In this document: positions 6,448 to 10,051 of the stretch, in pieces | Numbering within the stretch: the first letter of the stretch is position 1 | How the letters are laid out: each line of letters opens with the position of its first letter | Assembly (NCBI GenBank): GCA_031282705.1 | Contig: JAITDF010000591.1 | Location: 1-10,051 of the forward strand | Source: Opitutaceae bacterium | GTDB taxonomy: Bacteria; Verrucomicrobiota; Verrucomicrobiia; Opitutales; Opitutaceae | DNA length: 10,051 nucleotides | Reading direction: 5' to 3' | The notes under the pieces: generated by a model | Seen by the model: only the letters and a program-made list of their open reading frames with translations | What the model was told of the DNA's origin: nothing | Database searches by the model: none | Translations under genes and position numbers: made by a program

Positions 6448-7905
6448 ATGAACATAAAACCCTCCGCCCTCCTCCCACTCCTGCCCCTGCTTTTCGCGGC
6501 GGCGCCGCTGGCGCCGTCCGCCGTGCGCCCCGGCACGCCGTTCGGCGACCACGCGGTGCTTCAGTCCGGCATGAAAGTCCCCGTGTGGGGCAACGCCGAC
6601 CCTGGAGAAAGCGTGACCGTCTCCTTTTCAGGGCAGCGCAAGGAGACGCAGGCCGACACACGCGGCAGATGGCGCGTCGAGCTTGATCCCATGCCCGCGG
6701 GCAAAAGCGGCGATCTGCGCATCGGAGACAAAGCCTTTTCCGACGTGGTGACCGGCGAGGTGTGGTTTGTGGGCGGGCAGTCAAACGCCGCCCTGTCGCT
6801 CAAGCGCGCCGTCACCGACGCCGACGCGGAAATCGCCCAGGCAAATCACCCGCAAATCCGCGTATGGACCTCGAAGGTCATCGTCTCGAAAACTCCGAGA
6901 TCGCTTGGCGGCGGCTCGTGGAGCGTATGCACGCCGGAAAATGCGGGCAATTTCACCGGGATGGGTTATATCTTCGCCCGGGAGCTTTCCGCCGCGCGCG
7001 GCAATGTGCCCGTCGGCATCATCAGTTGCAATCGCGGCGGCGCGCCGATTTTCAGCATGATAAGCCCCGCCGCCTTTGAGAAAAACCCGTTCGCAGCGGA
7101 GGTGGAGGCGCATTTCGCGCCGCTGGCGGCCCGTTCCCCGAAAAACGCCTTCATGAGCAAAGGCGCGCTTTGGAACGGCATGATCCGCCCGCTGACCGCC
7201 CACGCCGCCTACGCCATGCGCGGCGTGCTGTGGAACCAAGGCGAGGCCGACGTGCGCGTGTGCCACGCCTACGAGTCGTTGTTCGCCAGCCTCGTGCAAT
7301 GCTGGCGCGCGCAGTGGAAGCGCGACGACCTGCCCTTCTATGTCGTGCAACTGGCCAACATCTCCGACAAGGGCAGCCACGAGCCCGCCGGCAGCGACAA
7401 GTGGCCGCTCATGCGCGAGGCGCAGGAAGGCGCGCGCCGCATTCCAAACGTGTGGGTGAGCGTGGGCATTGACATCGGCTGCCTGGACGAGACGCCGAAC
7501 ACCGCGCGCCATCCGGCGAACAAGCGCGAGCTGGGCCGCCGTCTCGCGCTGCTGGCACGGGCGCACACCTATGGAGAAAGCGACTTGCCCGGCGGCCTGG
7601 CCGACTCGCCCTTTTTCCAAAAGGCGGTGGTCAAGGCCGGGCGGGTCGTCTGCCACTTCGATGCCTCGGCCAAGGGATTGAAGACCCGCGATGGCGGCGC
7701 GCCCGGTGGTTTTGAAATCGCCGGCGCCGATGGCAAATTCACGCCCGCCGTCGCGGTGATCGAGGGCGAAACCATCGCGCTGGCCTCTCCCTCGGTGAAA
7801 GCGCCCAGGGCGGCCCGCTACGCTTGGAACAACACCTGCGAGGGTGCCAACGTGATCAACGCCGCCGGTCTTCCCCTCGCGCCCTTCCGCACCGTTTCCC
7901 GCTGA
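6448..7905 (+). CDS. Secreted sialate O-acetylesterase-like SGNH hydrolase
   Basis: A 485-residue enzyme of the sialate O-acetylesterase (SASA/SGNH) type, predicted to remove acetyl groups from a sugar in the periplasm or outside the cell. Residues 1 to about 25 form a signal peptide (ALLPLLPLLFAAAPLAPSA). A beta-sandwich domain follows (FGDHAVLQSGMKVPVWG to about residue 100). The nucleophile block GEVWFVGGQSNA places the serine at 112, LWNQGEADV is the conserved central block, and RHPANKRELGRRLAL holds the catalytic histidine H355. The C-terminus YAWNNTCEGANVINAAGLP is typical of the family. One oddity is that the residue two before the histidine, usually Asp (DIHP), is Ala (ARHP); the nearest acid upstream is D347. 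The frame is open upstream to 6310, but ATG 6448 is chosen because it places the signal peptide at the N-terminus. In this context the target is probably an acetylated uronate-containing glycan rather than sialic acid. Confidence 0.87.
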   Translation: MNIKPSALLPLLPLLFAAAPLAPSAVRPGTPFGDHAVLQSGMKVPVWGNADPGESVTVSFSGQRKETQADTRGRWRVELDPMPAGKSGDLRIGDKAFSDVVTGEVWFVGGQSNAALSLKRAVTDADAEIAQANHPQIRVWTSKVIVSKTPRSLGGGSWSVCTPENAGNFTGMGYIFARELSAARGNVPVGIISCNRGGAPIFSMISPAAFEKNPFAAEVEAHFAPLAARSPKNAFMSKGALWNGMIRPLTAHAAYAMRGVLWNQGEADVRVCHAYESLFASLVQCWRAQWKRDDLPFYVVQLANISDKGSHEPAGSDKWPLMREAQEGARRIPNVWVSVGIDIGCLDETPNTARHPANKRELGRRLALLARAHTYGESDLPGGLADSPFFQKAVVKAGRVVCHFDASAKGLKTRDGGAPGGFEIAGADGKFTPAVAVIEGETIALASPSVKAPRAARYAWNNTCEGANVINAAGLPLAPFRTVSR

Positions 7906-8094
7906 GCAGATTCCGCGCACCGCCTGCCGGCGTCGGCGCATGTTAGATTTCTCCCCGTTTGGTTAGTTTATTCTCGTTCCTGAAACCGTCCCTCTGCGCT
8001 CTCATCGATTTTGGGCTTGTTTCTCCTCCTGCCTTAACCCTGCCCAACCCAAAAATTTCACTCTCGACGCCTGTTTCCCGTCACTTTCCATCTT

Positions 8095-10051
8095 ATGAAA
8101 CGCTTGCTCCTCATCCCCGCCACGTCCAGCCGCACCCGCATCGCGCTGGTTTTGCCCGTCCTCCTCGCCAGCGCCTGTTGCACCGGCTTGCTCGCGCAGT
8201 CCGCCCCGACCGCGTCCGCCCGGCCCGCGCCTGACGCGCCGCGTATTGCGGTGCAAACGGCGCAGGCGGAATCCGGGGAGGAAATTGTCCTGCTCAGCCC
8301 CTTCGAAGTCCGCACCGAGCGCGACGAAGGTTTCGTCGCCGCCTCATCCCTTGCCGGCGGACGCCTCGGCGGCGACCTCAGGGACACCCCGGTCGCCTAC
8401 TCCGTGCTTACCCGCGAATTCATCGAGGCGCTCGGCCTCACCGACATGAACGACATGTCCGAGTGGCTGCCCAACAGCACCGACAACCGCGGCTCGGGCG
8501 AGTTGGAATGGTCCGCAAACGACTACGCCATCCAGTCGCGCGGCGTGAGCGCGAACAAGCCCCAGCGCGACTTCTTCCCCTACAATTTTAACTTCGACAG
8601 CTACAACATCGAGCGCCTCGACATCGGGCGCGGGCCGAACTCCATTCTCTTCGGCAGCAGCGGCTACGGCAGCACGCCGAACATCGTCTCCAAGCGCGCC
8701 CGCACCGGCAGGCGGTTCACCACCACCAGCCTCTCTTACGGCTCGTGGGACAACTTCCGCGTCACCTTCGACCACAACCAGCCGCTTGGCCGCAGCTTCG
8801 CCCTCCGCCTCAACGCCCTTCTGCTCGACCGCGAGGGCTGGCAGGACCGCGACTTCGAGAAACGCAAGGCCGTCACCCTCGCCGCCGTCTGGAAACCCGC
8901 CCGCCGCACCGAAGTCCGCTTCGAGGCCGAAACCGGCAAAAAGGACAAGGCCGCCGTGATGGCCAATTTCGACGACTACTTCAGCGCCTGGAACGGCACC
9001 GCCGTCTATGCCGCGCAAGCCTCGGCCAACGCCGCCGCCGGCATCGCCCGCCAAGGCGCCAACACCATCGTCTTCACGCCGCGCAGCGGTTCGGGTTTCC
9101 TCGCCAACTATTACGGCTGGGCGCGCACCGTCGGCGGCAACGCATCCGCCTCCTACACCGCCGGCGGCCAGATCGTCGCGGGCCTGCCCGCCAACATCCA
9201 GAACTACCCCATCCTGAACCAGCTCAACCTGCCTGCCAACCTCTACGACATCGCCGTCGCCCACTCCAATTTTCGCATCCCCGACCGCTCGTTCACCACC
9301 ACCGTGGACACCCCGCTCTACTCGGAAAACTACAGCAACTTCACGCTTTCCATCACCCGGCAGTTCGGACGCCGCCTCTTCGCCGAGGCCGCCGTGAATT
9401 ACGCGACCTTGGAAAACGAGGGCGATGTCATGACCAGCCGGAGCCTCAACAACATCTACATAGACGTGAACCAGAAGCTCCCCAACGGCGACTGGAACAC
9501 CAACTTCCTCGAACCCTACGTCGAGGGCATCTCCTATCCCATCATCAGGAACAACAGAATTCTCAACGCCCGCCTCTCCCTCGCCTGCGTGCTCGACAAC
9601 ACCCGCCTCGGCAGCTTCCGCCTCAATTTCCTCGGCGGTTACTCGCGCACCGACTTCAGGCAGGACTTCTACACCTACGCCCTCGAGGACAACGCCGACC
9701 ACCGCTACTGGCCCTCCGAAAAACAGGTGCGCTTCCGCTATTACCTCCACACCGATGACCATCGCCCCTACGACACCTCCACCCGCGAATGGCTCTATCT
9801 GGACACCACCGGCGGCACGCCCCGCACCGTGACGGCTTCGCGCATGAGGGACTTTTCCTCCCAAAACTCCAACAACCGCGCGCTCACCGAATACGACTAC
9901 CTTCAGCTCGCCCTCGACGCCAAATTCTTCAAAAAACGCCTCAACCTTCTCGCCGCCGTCCGCCGCGATGGCTACCAGATAAGCCAGCGCGCCACCATCG
10001 CCCAGTTCGACTACCCCGAGGATTGGGACGGCAAGAGCCTCACCTACAAGC
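8095..10051 (+). CDS. TonB-dependent outer-membrane receptor, 3' end outside window
   Basis: The frame from ATG 8095 stays open for 652 codons to the window end, so the C-terminal part of the barrel is missing. Residues 1-34 are a signal peptide (ALVLPVLLASACCTGLLA, cleavage before QSAP). EEIVLLSPFEV at residues 62-72 is the probable TonB box and linker. The plug follows, with LRDTPVAYSVLTREFIEALG and, around residue 171, NIERLDIGRGPNSILFGSSG, then NIVSKRA, the usual plug signature. From about residue 205 the aromatic-rich alternating pattern is beta-barrel, for example TTSLSYGSWDNFRVTFDHNQ. It lacks the N-terminal carboxypeptidase-like domain of SusC proteins. It would import an oligosaccharide or chelate by TonB energy; next to an exported esterase and uronate genes, a glycan fragment is most likely. 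The 189-base gap before it shows no clear promoter or terminator, so co-transcription is unresolved. The gene uses C-ending codons more strictly than the cluster upstream. Confidence 0.93.
   Translation, partial: MKRLLLIPATSSRTRIALVLPVLLASACCTGLLAQSAPTASARPAPDAPRIAVQTAQAESGEEIVLLSPFEVRTERDEGFVAASSLAGGRLGGDLRDTPVAYSVLTREFIEALGLTDMNDMSEWLPNSTDNRGSGELEWSANDYAIQSRGVSANKPQRDFFPYNFNFDSYNIERLDIGRGPNSILFGSSGYGSTPNIVSKRARTGRRFTTTSLSYGSWDNFRVTFDHNQPLGRSFALRLNALLLDREGWQDRDFEKRKAVTLAAVWKPARRTEVRFEAETGKKDKAAVMANFDDYFSAWNGTAVYAAQASANAAAGIARQGANTIVFTPRSGSGFLANYYGWARTVGGNASASYTAGGQIVAGLPANIQNYPILNQLNLPANLYDIAVAHSNFRIPDRSFTTTVDTPLYSENYSNFTLSITRQFGRRLFAEAAVNYATLENEGDVMTSRSLNNIYIDVNQKLPNGDWNTNFLEPYVEGISYPIIRNNRILNARLSLACVLDNTRLGSFRLNFLGGYSRTDFRQDFYTYALEDNADHRYWPSEKQVRFRYYLHTDDHRPYDTSTREWLYLDTTGGTPRTVTASRMRDFSSQNSNNRALTEYDYLQLALDAKFFKKRLNLLAAVRRDGYQISQRATIAQFDYPEDWDGKSLTYK

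Noticed and set aside
8009..8054. TTTTGGG and CCCAAAA arms before the receptor gene
   Set aside because: The seven-base arms are 32 bases apart, too far for a typical operator or a stable hairpin, and they are low-complexity.
8167..8184. Lipobox-like ASAC in the receptor signal peptide
   Set aside because: A at -3 is a poor lipobox residue, and the hydrophobic stretch continues after the cysteines to a normal cleavage site near LLA-Q.
8745..9758. 337-codon plus-strand frame inside the receptor gene
   Set aside because: It is a shifted frame of the receptor, rich in Arg, Pro and His, as produced by reading GC-rich codons out of phase.
8344..9864. 506-codon minus-strand frame opposite the receptor gene
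   Set aside because: The product is a low-complexity Gly/Val/Glu/Ala-rich sequence mirroring the receptor codons; the plus-strand receptor has clear plug and barrel motifs.

Overview
The window looks like a chromosomal segment of a GC-rich Gram-negative bacterium, most likely a verrucomicrobium of the Opitutaceae type. This is inferred from the TonB-dependent receptor, whose plug domain opens with an 'LLSPFEV ... DEGF.AASSLAGGRL' segment typical of that group's many receptors. The uronate-type catabolic genes and the lack of Shine-Dalgarno motifs are compatible with this. No rRNA, tRNA, CRISPR array or insertion sequence was seen.

Layout. Positions 1-80 are G/C homopolymer-rich and look like a poor-quality contig edge. 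Positions 1-267 are open on the minus strand and may hold the start of a divergent, unrecognised gene. Positions 268-477 form a short intergenic leader with an inverted repeat (250-270) and a G/C-rich hairpin (435-451). A tightly spaced plus-strand cluster follows: an ACS-family (hexuronate-type) MFS transporter (478-1806), a signal-less TIM-barrel glycoside-hydrolase-like protein (1831-3417), a KDPG-type aldolase (3447-4133), a PfkB-family 2-keto-3-deoxygluconate kinase (4130-5155), an AraC-family regulator (5168-6046) and a 71-residue putative Tat-exported protein (6085-6300). After a 147-base gap with a candidate promoter and an imperfect dyad comes a secreted SGNH/sialate O-acetylesterase-like enzyme (6448-7905). 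After a further 189 bases comes a TonB-dependent receptor (from 8095) that runs off the right edge.

How the genes may work together (inference): the receptor moves an oligosaccharide across the outer membrane, and the exported esterase removes acetyl groups. The MFS permease imports a uronate or small uronate-containing sugar, which the cytoplasmic hydrolase-like protein may trim. After conversion to 2-keto-3-deoxygluconate by enzymes not in this window, the kinase and aldolase yield pyruvate and glyceraldehyde-3-phosphate. The AraC protein is the likely sensor. The actual glycan is not visible from the sequence. The least explained members are the glycoside-hydrolase-like protein and the small Tat-type protein.
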